A stretch of 64,000 nucleotides of DNA from Algoriphagus boritolerans DSM 17298 = JCM 18970 (GTDB lineage Bacteria > Bacteroidota > Bacteroidia > Cytophagales > Cyclobacteriaceae). Shown here one piece after another: positions 33,378-42,248 of the stretch (the first letter of the stretch is position 1; each line of letters starts with the position of its first letter). The position numbers were made by a program, and so were the translations under genes. The stretch covers positions 1 through 64,000 of the forward strand of contig NZ_FNVR01000020.1 of the NCBI RefSeq assembly GCF_900108085.1, given 5' to 3'. The notes beneath the pieces are model-generated. The model saw only the letters and a list, made by a program, of their open reading frames with translations. It was not told the origin of the DNA and did no database searches.

Positions 33378-34049
33378 ATGAGTATAATTAACGATCTTTT
33401 TGCGTCTTCAGATCACCCAAAATCGCTAGGTTCCAAATTCCGAGCCATTCGCCTCCGAAAATTAGAATCGCTTTTCTTCAGAAATTTCAATCCCGAAAAG
33501 CCCATTTCCATTCTTGACGTAGGGGGGACTGACTACTTCTGGAAAAAAAGCCAGATCCCAAATATACCCGGAGTGCGAATAACGCTCCTCAACCTCCACC
33601 TCGAAAAGACAACACATCCACACATCAGCTCCATGATCGGTGATGCTACAGAAATGAATTCCTTTGAGGACAAAAAATTCGATTTGGTATTTTCAAATTC
33701 CGTGATCGAACATCTCTACACGTTTGAAAACCAGCGTAAAATGGCTGCTGAAGTGCAACGGGTAGGAAGGAAATATTTCGTCCAAACCCCCAATAAATAC
33801 TTTCCGGTCGAGGCACATTATGCCCTTCCTTTTGCACAATATTTACCTAAAAAACTGCTGTTCTTTTTATTGACCAATACAAAACTCAGCAGACTTACAC
33901 GTTGGGAATCCCGAGCTGCACAACAATATCTGGACGAAATCAGATTACTGAATGAAAAGGAAATGAAATCCCTTTTCCCCAAATCCAAACTCCTGAAGGA
34001 AAAAGTATTGGGAATGACAAAATCCCTGACAGCACACAATCTCCGCTAG
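33378..34049 (+). CDS. Class I SAM-dependent methyltransferase
   Basis: This 223-aa protein has SAM-binding motif I at ISILDVGGTDYFW and the later motif FDLVFSNSVIEHLYTF. The frame opens at 33348, but the ATG at 33378 (MSIINDLFASSD) gives a more usual start. It is divergent from the sugar transferase and convergent with the ABC exporter, overlapping the latter by 4 bases. The motif EHLY and the neighbourhood suggest a glycan or lipid substrate, but this is inference. Confidence 0.8.
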   Translation: MSIINDLFASSDHPKSLGSKFRAIRLRKLESLFFRNFNPEKPISILDVGGTDYFWKKSQIPNIPGVRITLLNLHLEKTTHPHISSMIGDATEMNSFEDKKFDLVFSNSVIEHLYTFENQRKMAAEVQRVGRKYFVQTPNKYFPVEAHYALPFAQYLPKKLLFFLLTNTKLSRLTRWESRAAQQYLDEIRLLNEKEMKSLFPKSKLLKEKVLGMTKSLTAHNLR

Positions 34050-35833
34050 TCAGCAAACTGCAGACGAACCAAGTTGGCATAAAACCCACCTTCATCGGCC
34101 AACAACTCCTTGTGACTTCCCTGCTCCACGATTTTGCCTTCACTGAGTGCATAGATCCGGTCTACTTTTCGGATCGTAGCGAGACGATGAGCGATGATAA
34201 GGGTTGTCCTCCCTTTCATCAATTCATCCAAGGCCTGCTGTACCAGCGACTCTGACTCGGCATCGAGTGATGACGTGGCTTCGTCCAGGATTAAAATGGC
34301 CGGATCTTTTAAAATTGCCCTTGCAATAGCCACCCGCTGCCGCTGACCGCCTGAGAGCTTTACTCCCCGCTCCCCAACGAGCGTCTCCAATCCCTCGGGA
34401 AATTGAGAAATAAACTGCCAGGCATTCGCCTTTTTGGCTGCTTGAATGATTTCTTCTTCAGTTGCATTGGGTTTGGCATAGGCGATGTTTTCACGGATGG
34501 ATCCTCCGAATAGCAATACTTCCTGTGGAACGACTCCGATTTTGCTCCGCAAAACTTTGAGATCCCAATCCTTCACATCCCTTCCATCTATCCGAATGAC
34601 ACCTTTTTCGGTTTCATAAAAACGAAGCAGAAGTTGTATGATCGTAGACTTTCCTGCCCCGGAATGACCTGCCAGGGCCACTTTTTCCCCGGATTCTACA
34701 CGGAAAGAAACATGCTTCAACACTTCCACTTCCGGTCGTGTAGGGTATCTAAACCCTACTGAATCGAATTCTATTTTCCCCTCAAATTTGCTGGAGGTTT
34801 CACCCAATTCAGCCTCGGTTTCCTCTTCCATGATCTCCAAGACCCGCTCGGAACTACCGATGGCCTTCTGAAGCTGACTGTAGATATCGCCCAATCCAGC
34901 GATCGATCCCCCGATAAAAGTGGTGTATAACACAAAAGAAACCAGCTCTCCGACGGTCATTTGGCCTGCTGCTACCAGGCTCGCGCCGTACCACATCACC
35001 GCCACTATGCCACCGAAAAGTGCGAAAATGATAAAGGATATGAAAGCTCCCCGGTATTTTGCAGTAGTCAAGGCTACACCCACTACTGCATTGAGCCCTT
35101 TCCCATAGCGTGCAGATTCATAAGCTTCCCCGACGAAAGACTTGACCGTGCTTATTGATTGCAGGGTTTCCTCCACGATCACATTGGCAGCGGCGAGCTC
35201 ATCTTGCGTTTTTTTGGATAATTTTCTGATAAAGTGTCCAAAAACCATTGCTATCAACACCAGAACCGGAAAAGTACCAAGCATAAACAAAGTCAGCTTG
35301 GGCGTATTAAACAGCAAAAAACCGATACCTGCGACCAAGGTGACGATTTGGCGAAAAAGCTCAGCCAGAGTCGTGGAGAAGGTATCCTGCAGTTGGCTGA
35401 CATCTGCGGTGATTCGACTGATCAATTCCCCGGTCCGCCTTTTGTCAAAGAAAGTCATCGGAAGCCGAACCAGCCGACTGTAGAGCTGAAGTCGGATATC
35501 GCGCATGGATTGCTCAGATACCAAGGCAAACAGCCAGACTCTAAAAAAGGAAAATATGCTCTGCACGGCCAGTATTCCGATCAAAATCAAAGCAATCGAA
35601 TTGACATCGTTGACGATCCAAGAGGTACCCTGCGCGGTATCTATCAGCTTACCGGCGACAAAAGGAAAAGTAAGTAAGGTCAAGGAGGAGAACAGAAGGA
35701 AAACCAAGCCTGAAATAAAAGCCAGTTTGTATGGCATCAAAAACCGAAAAATCCCTCCCAGTTTACTTAGATTCTGCTTATTCAATTTTCGTTTCTCCTC
35801 GGGCTCCAGCGCAGTTCCTCGTTTTTTGGCCAT
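34046..35833 (-). CDS. ABC exporter with fused permease and ATPase domains (MsbA-like)
   Basis: This 595-aa half-transporter works as a homodimer. Six membrane helices (about residues 30-320) precede the nucleotide-binding domain. Walker A is GHSGAGKST, the signature LSGGQRQRVAIARAIL, Walker B AILILDEATSSLD, and the switch His lies in LIIAHRLATI. The family exports lipids, lipid-linked glycans, peptides or drugs. Its place next to a glycan block fits an MsbA-like lipid or lipid-linked sugar flippase, without proof. Confidence 0.92.
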   Translation of the reverse strand: MAKKRGTALEPEEKRKLNKQNLSKLGGIFRFLMPYKLAFISGLVFLLFSSLTLLTFPFVAGKLIDTAQGTSWIVNDVNSIALILIGILAVQSIFSFFRVWLFALVSEQSMRDIRLQLYSRLVRLPMTFFDKRRTGELISRITADVSQLQDTFSTTLAELFRQIVTLVAGIGFLLFNTPKLTLFMLGTFPVLVLIAMVFGHFIRKLSKKTQDELAAANVIVEETLQSISTVKSFVGEAYESARYGKGLNAVVGVALTTAKYRGAFISFIIFALFGGIVAVMWYGASLVAAGQMTVGELVSFVLYTTFIGGSIAGLGDIYSQLQKAIGSSERVLEIMEEETEAELGETSSKFEGKIEFDSVGFRYPTRPEVEVLKHVSFRVESGEKVALAGHSGAGKSTIIQLLLRFYETEKGVIRIDGRDVKDWDLKVLRSKIGVVPQEVLLFGGSIRENIAYAKPNATEEEIIQAAKKANAWQFISQFPEGLETLVGERGVKLSGGQRQRVAIARAILKDPAILILDEATSSLDAESESLVQQALDELMKGRTTLIIAHRLATIRKVDRIYALSEGKIVEQGSHKELLADEGGFYANLVRLQFAD

Positions 35834-35909
35834 TCTGTTTTTTCATGTTAAGGTCGCAAAAGTAGCGCTTTGGAGAGAGAAATGACAGAAAAAATGAAAG
35901 GCTCGAAGA

Positions 35910-37037
35910 CTAGTCTCCGATCAGGGATTGGGCGAGCTGCTCCCCCAAAGCGGCGGAATGTTTGAATCCATGGCCTGAACAGGAGGATACCAGCAAGACC
36001 TTTTCCAATCCTGAAAGGGGCTTGATGACAAATCGGGCATCATCAGTCACTGTGTAGAAACATACCACAGATCGAACAAAGCTCCGTCTCAAACTGTGGA
36101 TTCTTCCCTCAACTTTTTCCTTCCAAAATTGCTCCTGCTCTTCCGCACTTACTTTTCGGTTTAACAGATCCGGATGGCCTGCATCAACAAAGGATTCTGT
36201 AGCAATTTTCACCGTCCTGCCATCCAAGGAAGGAAATCCATAGATGAAATCTTCCGGATTCGGCCCAAAACCCCACATCCACACAGGATATTGAGTCCAG
36301 TCAGCTTCTCCGGGCTGAATCTCCAGCCAGTGCAGTACCTGTCGGCAGATTTTAAACTTGGGCCTTTCCGCCTCCGGCAAAAAATCCTTAATCCAGCCTC
36401 CCGCACTTAGCAAAACCTTATCTGCAAGGATCTCCCGGGTTTTTGTCTGCACCAAAATAGAATCATCACATGTCCTGACGGACTCGACCGGAGAATTAAA
36501 TTGGAGCTCAGCTCCGTTATTTCTAGCCAGATCCAGATGCGTTTGAATGGCCAATTCAGGCCTCAAAAAGCCAGCTTCAAATTCCAGGTAGGCAGTACCG
36601 GTCGATTCGAGCTGAAAAGCCGGAAATCTTTTTTTCAATTGGTATGCGTCTAGAATTTCATGGGAAATCCCTCGTCTTTTGGCAAATGCAACGGTCCTGT
36701 TCCAAAACCCATCCGACCCATGTTTCGCCCATGGCCAGATGCCCGAATCCATCAAAATTCCGGAGGTGGTTGTCATAATCTTGGCACCAGTTTCCGCTTC
36801 AATTTCGCGCCAAATTTCATGGGAACGCTTTGCCAAAGCGACATAGTCTTCTCCCTCACCTACTGCCAAGCGGGTAATGCGGCTTTCGCCGTGGCTAGAC
36901 CCCAGGGTATGTGGCGGCTCAAACCGATCGATGCCCAGAATACGTTTTTTTGCTTTGCTCAACTGGTAAAGAGTCGCACTTCCTACAGCCCCAAGGCCGA
37001 TGACCAGGATGTCGTATTTTGATCGATGATCTGACAT
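35910..37037 (-). CDS. FAD-dependent amine oxidase, MSOX/SolA-like
   Basis: This 375-aa flavoenzyme resembles monomeric sarcosine oxidase and N-methyl-L-tryptophan oxidase. The N-terminal dinucleotide fold (DILVIGLGAVGSATLYQL) and the following GIDRFEPPHTLGSSHGESR match the family, as does SSCSGHGFKHSAALG near the C-terminus. The Cys in VVCFYTVTDDARF corresponds to the covalent flavin attachment site of MSOX. It should oxidise a secondary amine to aldehyde plus H2O2. The substrate is not predictable, so the gene name solA is not assigned. It precedes the ABC exporter gene on the same strand by 76 bases. Confidence 0.88.
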   Translation of the reverse strand: MSDHRSKYDILVIGLGAVGSATLYQLSKAKKRILGIDRFEPPHTLGSSHGESRITRLAVGEGEDYVALAKRSHEIWREIEAETGAKIMTTTSGILMDSGIWPWAKHGSDGFWNRTVAFAKRRGISHEILDAYQLKKRFPAFQLESTGTAYLEFEAGFLRPELAIQTHLDLARNNGAELQFNSPVESVRTCDDSILVQTKTREILADKVLLSAGGWIKDFLPEAERPKFKICRQVLHWLEIQPGEADWTQYPVWMWGFGPNPEDFIYGFPSLDGRTVKIATESFVDAGHPDLLNRKVSAEEQEQFWKEKVEGRIHSLRRSFVRSVVCFYTVTDDARFVIKPLSGLEKVLLVSSCSGHGFKHSAALGEQLAQSLIGD

Positions 37038-37091
37038 AAGTGCAAGTTAATCCAGACAAAAAAATTGCCGAAGAAAATCTCCGGCCGAACG

Positions 37092-37688
37092 CTAATTTTT
37101 TCCCATTTGTGCATCTATGAGCTCACGCTTGAGTTTTCTCTCCCGCTCCAGGGTGTTTTTCCGATGTTGCTCAAACTCTTCTTGCACGTCGATTAGGTCC
37201 TTTTCGGCTTTCGAAATTTTACTGGAGCTTCTGAAATATTGAAGTGCAAAAAAGGCCAATGCACCCGCAAGTATCAGGACCAATAACCACATCATGGAGG
37301 AGTAGGCTGATTTCTGGATTCCCATTCCTAAAAAATTGAAATTATCCCGATCTGCAATCGCCTGATTTTTTTCTTCTATCTCGGCGGCCAGAAGCTCCTT
37401 CACCAGGACAACAGAATCATCCAACGAAGATAAGTGGATTTTCAGATCAGCGACCTCTTTGGACATGGTGCGGATGGAGTCCAGCACGTTGGCTTTGAGC
37501 TGTTCGAGGTTTGATTTTTTTACTACTTCATACTCCTGGAAATTATTGGATACACGATAAATGTAATCAAACTGACTCGTGATAGTACCGGAACGAAGGG
37601 AGTTTTGAGTGGCGGTGGAGTCTTGACTGTAAGCGATGGAAATTCCAAAAAAAAGGAAAACAAAATTCAGAAATATAGATTTGATCAT
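37092..37688 (-). CDS. Conserved hypothetical: signal peptide, coiled coil, membrane anchor
   Basis: This 198-aa protein has a signal peptide (ending IAYSQ), a periplasmic stretch with predicted coiled coil (about residues 55-115), one membrane helix (WLLVLILAGALAFFALQYF, about 133-152) and a charged cytoplasmic tail (residues about 155-198, EEFEQHRKNTLERERKLK). Homologues in related genomes are often mislabelled as a tRNA methyltransferase; nothing here supports that. Function is unknown. It starts 167 bases from the divergent TPR gene. Confidence 0.75.
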   Translation of the reverse strand: MIKSIFLNFVFLFFGISIAYSQDSTATQNSLRSGTITSQFDYIYRVSNNFQEYEVVKKSNLEQLKANVLDSIRTMSKEVADLKIHLSSLDDSVVLVKELLAAEIEEKNQAIADRDNFNFLGMGIQKSAYSSMMWLLVLILAGALAFFALQYFRSSSKISKAEKDLIDVQEEFEQHRKNTLERERKLKRELIDAQMGKN

Positions 37689-37854
37689 CTTAAGGGATAA
37701 ATTAAGGATGAGTTAAATTTTTAACTAATTAACAATAAACATGCCTTAGATCAGTTATCTCATAATTTTTCCGGGTAAAATTGAACTACTTATTACAAAC
37801 TTGTTATTTTCACTCAATTTCAAACACAAAACGAAGTCCTAACTATCGATTCTT

Positions 37855-39057
37855 ATGAAACTTGCCTTAGGCATATTTATACTTTTTTTCACCTCATTCC
37901 CAGGATTAGGATTCCAAAGGAATTCATCCGATTCGCTTCTTGAGCGTGGGAGGCTGGAATTTGAAAATCAAGAATGGTCCGCTGCTCAAGTCTACTTTGA
38001 TCAGTGGATTCAAACTCACCCGACAGATCAGGAAGCACTTTGGTTAAGAGGACAGGCATTCCAGAATCAGGGAAATCTGGACCGTGCTTTGAGTGATTTC
38101 AGCAGCTTATTAGTGCTGAACCCGAGCCATGCTGAGGCTTATTTTGAAAGAGGAAGAGTACGTTATTTATTGAAACAATATGAGGAAGCAAAGGTGGATT
38201 TTGAAAATTACCTAAAGACTCCACCCGGAGAAACAACACGGATTCTCTTCAAAATAGCCCCCGGCGACAATGCTGTATCCAGTGTCACTACTGCCCAATC
38301 CTCCAGCCAAGAGGATGCGTACTATCACCTTGGACTTTGTAGCATTGCGTTAAAGGAATATGATTTTGCGCTCTTGTATTTGGACGAAGCCATCCTTCTG
38401 AACCCAAAAATCCCGGATTTCCATGCAGAAAAAGGCCGGGCGCTTGCCAGACTTGGGGATAACGTCTCTTCAATCGAGGCTTATGAAATTGCCCTTCGGC
38501 TGGATCCTGATCACTTATCTGCCAAGCAAGGATTGGCATTGGTAAAAACCGGAGGTGACGAAGTGCTTCAGGAGCAGTTGGACCAGGTGATTGCTGACTC
38601 TGCGGCCAATTCCCAGAATTATAAGCAGCGGGGATTTTATCGAATGAACCACGATGATTATGCCGGAGCTATCGCGGATTTCTCAGCAGCTATCTCCTTG
38701 GATGCCTCCGACTCGGAATCTTATTTCTATCGAGGCAAGATTTATTATCGGCAAAAAAACTGGGAGAATGCGGAGATTGATTTTTCCGATGCCATCGCTA
38801 TCGAACCTGAAAATCCCGAGTATTATCTGGCCAGAGGCCAGGCCCGATACGTAAGTCAAAATCTGGATGCCGCAGTGGCGGACTTCACCATGACCATCTT
38901 CCTCGATCCCGAATTTGCCTCAGGATTCTACCACCGGGGGATAGCCAATCAGCGCTTGGGAAAAGTCAAAGAAGCTTGCCCTGACTTGCTCAAAGCAAAA
39001 AATCTAGGCATGGAAGAAGCCGAAACGGCTTGGATAAAAGTCTGTGGCACCAATTAA
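37855..39057 (+). CDS. Secreted/periplasmic tetratricopeptide repeat protein
   Basis: This 400-aa protein has a signal peptide (residues 1-20, ending FPGLGF) and about nine TPR units through to the C-terminus, for example EALWLRGQAFQNQGNLDRAL and ESYFYRGKIYYRQKNWENAE. Loop residues such as NP, DPD and EPENPEYY fall at the expected 34-residue spacing. A less regular insert lies near residues 122-145. No enzymatic domain is visible, so it is probably an envelope scaffold. It overlaps the convergent LolC/E-like gene by 4 bases. Confidence 0.85.
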   Translation: MKLALGIFILFFTSFPGLGFQRNSSDSLLERGRLEFENQEWSAAQVYFDQWIQTHPTDQEALWLRGQAFQNQGNLDRALSDFSSLLVLNPSHAEAYFERGRVRYLLKQYEEAKVDFENYLKTPPGETTRILFKIAPGDNAVSSVTTAQSSSQEDAYYHLGLCSIALKEYDFALLYLDEAILLNPKIPDFHAEKGRALARLGDNVSSIEAYEIALRLDPDHLSAKQGLALVKTGGDEVLQEQLDQVIADSAANSQNYKQRGFYRMNHDDYAGAIADFSAAISLDASDSESYFYRGKIYYRQKNWENAEIDFSDAIAIEPENPEYYLARGQARYVSQNLDAAVADFTMTIFLDPEFASGFYHRGIANQRLGKVKEACPDLLKAKNLGMEEAETAWIKVCGTN

Positions 39058-40280
39058 AGCTCTCGCACAGTATCCACTTGGGCAGCAATAATCGCCGGCC
39101 GCCACGAAGCCAATAAGGTAATTGAGATCACGGCTAAACTAATCCAGATAAAATCGGTGAGTACAATTCTGACCGGATAGGCATCCACAATTGCAGAAGA
39201 AATCCCCAAGGAGACCAATCCAAAAGTATCTTGGGCCAATACAAGCAAATAACCCAAAATCAATCCGATCAGTGCCCCGCTGAGCGCAATCAAGGCTCCC
39301 TGCTTGAGGAAAATGCCCCGGATCATTCGGTCTCTGGCCCCCATCGCTTTGAGTACCGCGATATCTTTTTTCTTCTCAATCGCAAGCATGCTGAGCGAGA
39401 AGAAAATATTAAACGATGCGATGGCCAAAATAAACGTCAGGGTGAGGAATACGAAAAGCTTTTCGAGCTTTACCGTACGGATCAATCCGGCATGTTGTTC
39501 ATCGGCATTTTTAACCAAAAAATCCGGTCCAAGATGATTTTTTAAAGCCTTTTGAACTTCACTTACTGCAAATCCTTCTTTGACTTTGATCTCCAGCGAA
39601 GTTCGCTTTTCCCCATAATTCAATAAATCCCGAGTGAAGTTAAGCGGAGCTAGGACATACCCATCGTCAAATTGCTGCTCGATACTGAAAAACCCGCGTG
39701 GCTCAAGCTGTGCAGTAGCGTATAACTGACTGGGATCGATACTGGCTGCAGACCGTGGAGCTTTGGGGTAGAAAACCTTCAGAGTGGAATTGACCTCCTC
39801 GAGATTAACCGACAGAAAAAACGCCACACCTCTGCCTAGGATGGCTCCGGGTCTGATGTCTGTCCCCAATGAAGTATCCCCCCAATAGTACCCTCTGGAA
39901 AATCTCCCCTGATCCAAAAAATTGTCTGAAACGCCTTTGATTTTCGCAACGATCTGATTTCCTCCATGTTCAAAGAGTGCATTGTCTTCGATGATTTCTG
40001 TCAGGATTTCGACTCCCTCGATTTGCTCAATTTCATTGAGCCATTCTTTTGGTGCCAAAAAACTTTTTCCGGCGGCAGGCTCAATCTTCAGTTCTGCATC
40101 AAAACTGGCAAACAAACTGCGAATCAAATCCTCCAGCCCATTAAAAACAGACATCACCACCACTAACGCAATGGTGCCCACCGCTACACCCACCATGGAT
40201 ATGATGGACAGCACTGTGATGAAATTTCGCTTTTTCTTACTGCGAAAATACCTGCCGGCTATAAACGAACTGGAATTCAA
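39054..40280 (-). CDS. LolC/LolE-family ABC transporter permease
   Basis: This 408-aa inner-membrane permease has the classical four-helix topology. One helix is near the N-terminus (VGVAVGTIALVVVMSVFNGL), followed by a large periplasmic MacB-PCD-like domain (about residues 50-270), then three C-terminal helices forming the FtsX domain. The KKKDIAVLKAMGA motif is typical of lipoprotein-releasing LolC/LolE. A LolD ATPase is not adjacent. It lies 10 bases after rbfA on the same strand, a common Bacteroidota pairing. Confidence 0.88.
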   Translation of the reverse strand: MNSSSFIAGRYFRSKKKRNFITVLSIISMVGVAVGTIALVVVMSVFNGLEDLIRSLFASFDAELKIEPAAGKSFLAPKEWLNEIEQIEGVEILTEIIEDNALFEHGGNQIVAKIKGVSDNFLDQGRFSRGYYWGDTSLGTDIRPGAILGRGVAFFLSVNLEEVNSTLKVFYPKAPRSAASIDPSQLYATAQLEPRGFFSIEQQFDDGYVLAPLNFTRDLLNYGEKRTSLEIKVKEGFAVSEVQKALKNHLGPDFLVKNADEQHAGLIRTVKLEKLFVFLTLTFILAIASFNIFFSLSMLAIEKKKDIAVLKAMGARDRMIRGIFLKQGALIALSGALIGLILGYLLVLAQDTFGLVSLGISSAIVDAYPVRIVLTDFIWISLAVISITLLASWRPAIIAAQVDTVREL

Positions 40281-40290
40281 AACCTAGGAA

Positions 40291-40677
40291 TTAATCTTCA
40301 TCGTTTTCATTTTCTTCTTCGGGAGGAGCCGGTGGGATATGGAGATCCGAAATCACCTTGTCCATGTATTGGGCGTAAGTTGCAGAATCATCCGGAAAGA
40401 ATGCAATCTCGGGAATGACACGGACTGACTTTCCGATTCGTTTGGATAGCTGATGACGGATTTCCTTTTTATGGTCATTGATCAGTTCGTAGGTTGCTTT
40501 GGGATCGGCCAGCAGGAAGCTGACGTAAACTTTGGCAAAGCCCAAGTCAGGACTGACCAGTACCCGGGTGATGGTGATCATCGCCCTTCCAATGAGGTGT
40601 TTTGCTTCCTTTTGAAAAATATCTCCAAGCTCTTTTTGAATCAGCTTTGCGTATTTTTGTTGCCTTTTGCTTTCCAT
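40291..40677 (-). CDS. rbfA: 30S ribosome-binding factor A
   Basis: This 128-aa KH-like protein helps mature 16S rRNA in the 30S subunit. Family features are SKRQQKYAKLIQKELGDIFQ at the start, ITITRVLVSPDLGFAKVYVS in the middle and RVIPEIAFFPDDSATYAQYM towards the end, with a short acidic tail (EEENENDED). The frame is open to 40719, but MESKRQQ at 40677 is the usual start, and a TAAATTTG -7 element lies just upstream of it, inside the longer frame. The LolC/E-like gene follows. Confidence 0.94.
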   Translation of the reverse strand: MESKRQQKYAKLIQKELGDIFQKEAKHLIGRAMITITRVLVSPDLGFAKVYVSFLLADPKATYELINDHKKEIRHQLSKRIGKSVRVIPEIAFFPDDSATYAQYMDKVISDLHIPPAPPEEENENDED

Positions 40678-40694
40678 GTGAAGTATTTGTGGTA

Positions 40695-40702
40695 CAAATT
40701 TA
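40695..40702 (-). promoter_or_regulatory. Candidate -7 element for rbfA
   Basis: TAAATTTG on the minus strand, a perfect TAnnTTTG match, 18 bases before the rbfA start at 40677. It falls within the longer open frame, which supports the shorter protein. No clear -33 box was found. Confidence 0.35.
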
Positions 40703-40761
40703 GCGAAATACTTGGGCAAGCTTTAATTTCGGACCAAACCAAACAATCCCATTCAGAAACC

Positions 40762-42153
40762 TTGTTAAGTTTTTTCAAAGTAAACGATCCATTTAGACTT
40801 ATCGGGGTAGCTGCTTACCTGATTTTGCTGGCAGTCCTTGCGAAGGTTTTTTTCGATTTCCCGATGACAGAACCAAGACTGTTGTGGATGGTTTTGGGGG
40901 AGCGCCTGAGTGACGGATTTTTCCTTTTTCAGGATACTATCGATGATACCGGACCCCTTGCAGCAGGCTTTTTTGCTTTTGTTGATTTACTTTTCGGGCG
41001 GAGTGATTTTGCCTATGAACTGATCGGGCGACTTTTGGTGCTTTTCCAGATCATTCACTGGAACGTAGTTTTGATTCGCTATCGGGTCTTTGATGAAAAC
41101 ACCTATTTGCCCGCCATCATCATGGCAGCATTATTTCATCTTTCATTTGAAATGGTTGGCCTGTCTCCCACTTTGCTTGGCAGTACTTTTTTGGTATTGG
41201 CTATAGGTCAGCTCTTCTCGCAGACTGTTCTTCAAAAAGAAACCAGTGAATCCACCCTTTTGATCGGGATCTATGGAGGGATTGCAACAGGCTTTCATTT
41301 AAACTTTGTGATATTCCTTCCTTATCTGATTTTCACCGGGATAGCGATCAGTGGATTTTCATTTCGGCAGCTTCTCCTGGCATTGATCGGCTTTTTCCTT
41401 CCATTGCTCTTAGTCTTGGTATTTTTCTTTTGGAATAACGGACATAGTGAAACCCTGCAGATCCTTCCGGAGATATTTACTTATAAAAAATACAGCTATC
41501 AACCACTTGCGAGCTGGATGATACTAGCAGGGTTTCCCTTGATTTTGGCTTTGGTGGGGTATTTCTACAGTGCGGTACTCCGAGGCTCCACGATCAATCA
41601 GCAAAAACAACGACAGCTGATTATCCTTTGGCTGGTTTTTTCTTTGATACAATTTCTTTTGGTAAAAAGACAGGCTGCTTTCCAGTTGTTGATTTTCATA
41701 CCGGGCTTAACCTACCTGATCACCCAGTTTTTCCTGAATATGCGACGGGGAATGATAGCAAAATTAGCCTTTCTGATTTTGTTATTCGGCTTACCTGTCG
41801 GAGGCTGGTGGTTTATACAAACACAACTCCATGCAAACTCAACCTATTTTGTCAAAACCCAAACGGGTAATTTGAATACATCAGGTGAAAAAATCATGGT
41901 ACTTTCAGAAGACTCGAGTCCTTATTTAGAAAATTCCCTTGGAGGACCATTTTTAAATTTCAACTTGACAAAGGCCTATTTAGCATCAGAAAAAACGCTG
42001 GAACAGAAAGCCCAAATCTTTCAAAATCTGATCAATCAGAAACCTCAGCTGGTGATCGATCCGGAGGGAATATTCAAGAACTTGTTGGAAGAACTCCCGG
42101 CATTAAAAAACCTTTACAACGAATCTGAGCCCGGAATTTTTCGGTTGAAATAA
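40762..42153 (+). CDS. Polytopic membrane protein, resembles DUF6427
   Basis: The frame is open from 40453, but its first 70 or more codons lie opposite rbfA and are a shadow. The real protein probably begins near SFFKVNDPFRLIG; a TTG at 40762 is the best in-frame start, giving about 463 aa. I count roughly ten membrane helices, for example RLIGVAAYLILLAVLAKVFF, LALIGFFLPLLLVLVFFFW and LAFLILLFGLPVGGWWFI, then a soluble C-terminal tail of about 110 residues. The helix pattern resembles DUF6427 proteins found beside rbfA in Bacteroidota. No glycosyltransferase motif is clear, and the function is unknown. Confidence 0.7.
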   Translation: MLSFFKVNDPFRLIGVAAYLILLAVLAKVFFDFPMTEPRLLWMVLGERLSDGFFLFQDTIDDTGPLAAGFFAFVDLLFGRSDFAYELIGRLLVLFQIIHWNVVLIRYRVFDENTYLPAIIMAALFHLSFEMVGLSPTLLGSTFLVLAIGQLFSQTVLQKETSESTLLIGIYGGIATGFHLNFVIFLPYLIFTGIAISGFSFRQLLLALIGFFLPLLLVLVFFFWNNGHSETLQILPEIFTYKKYSYQPLASWMILAGFPLILALVGYFYSAVLRGSTINQQKQRQLIILWLVFSLIQFLLVKRQAAFQLLIFIPGLTYLITQFFLNMRRGMIAKLAFLILLFGLPVGGWWFIQTQLHANSTYFVKTQTGNLNTSGEKIMVLSEDSSPYLENSLGGPFLNFNLTKAYLASEKTLEQKAQIFQNLINQKPQLVIDPEGIFKNLLEELPALKNLYNESEPGIFRLK

Positions 42154-42165
42154 ATTTTTTATTTA

Positions 42166-42197
42166 TTTGGTTTACAATCAGATAGCAAGTATTTTTA
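42166..42197 (+). promoter_or_regulatory. Candidate Bacteroidota promoter for the helical protein gene
   Basis: TTTG (42166-42169) followed after 20 bases by TATTTTTA (42190-42197), close to the Bacteroidota -33/-7 pattern, about 50 bases before the ATG at 42249. This suggests that the gene is transcribed separately from the upstream membrane protein. Confidence 0.35.
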
Positions 42198-42248
42198 GCC
42201 CAGTTTTCTGATTTTTATTAAGTTTTTTCACATTTAAACACAATTTTT

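Noticed and set aside
40453..40761. N-terminal extension of the membrane protein at 40762-42153
   Set aside because: These codons run opposite rbfA and lack membrane character; they are a shadow of rbfA.
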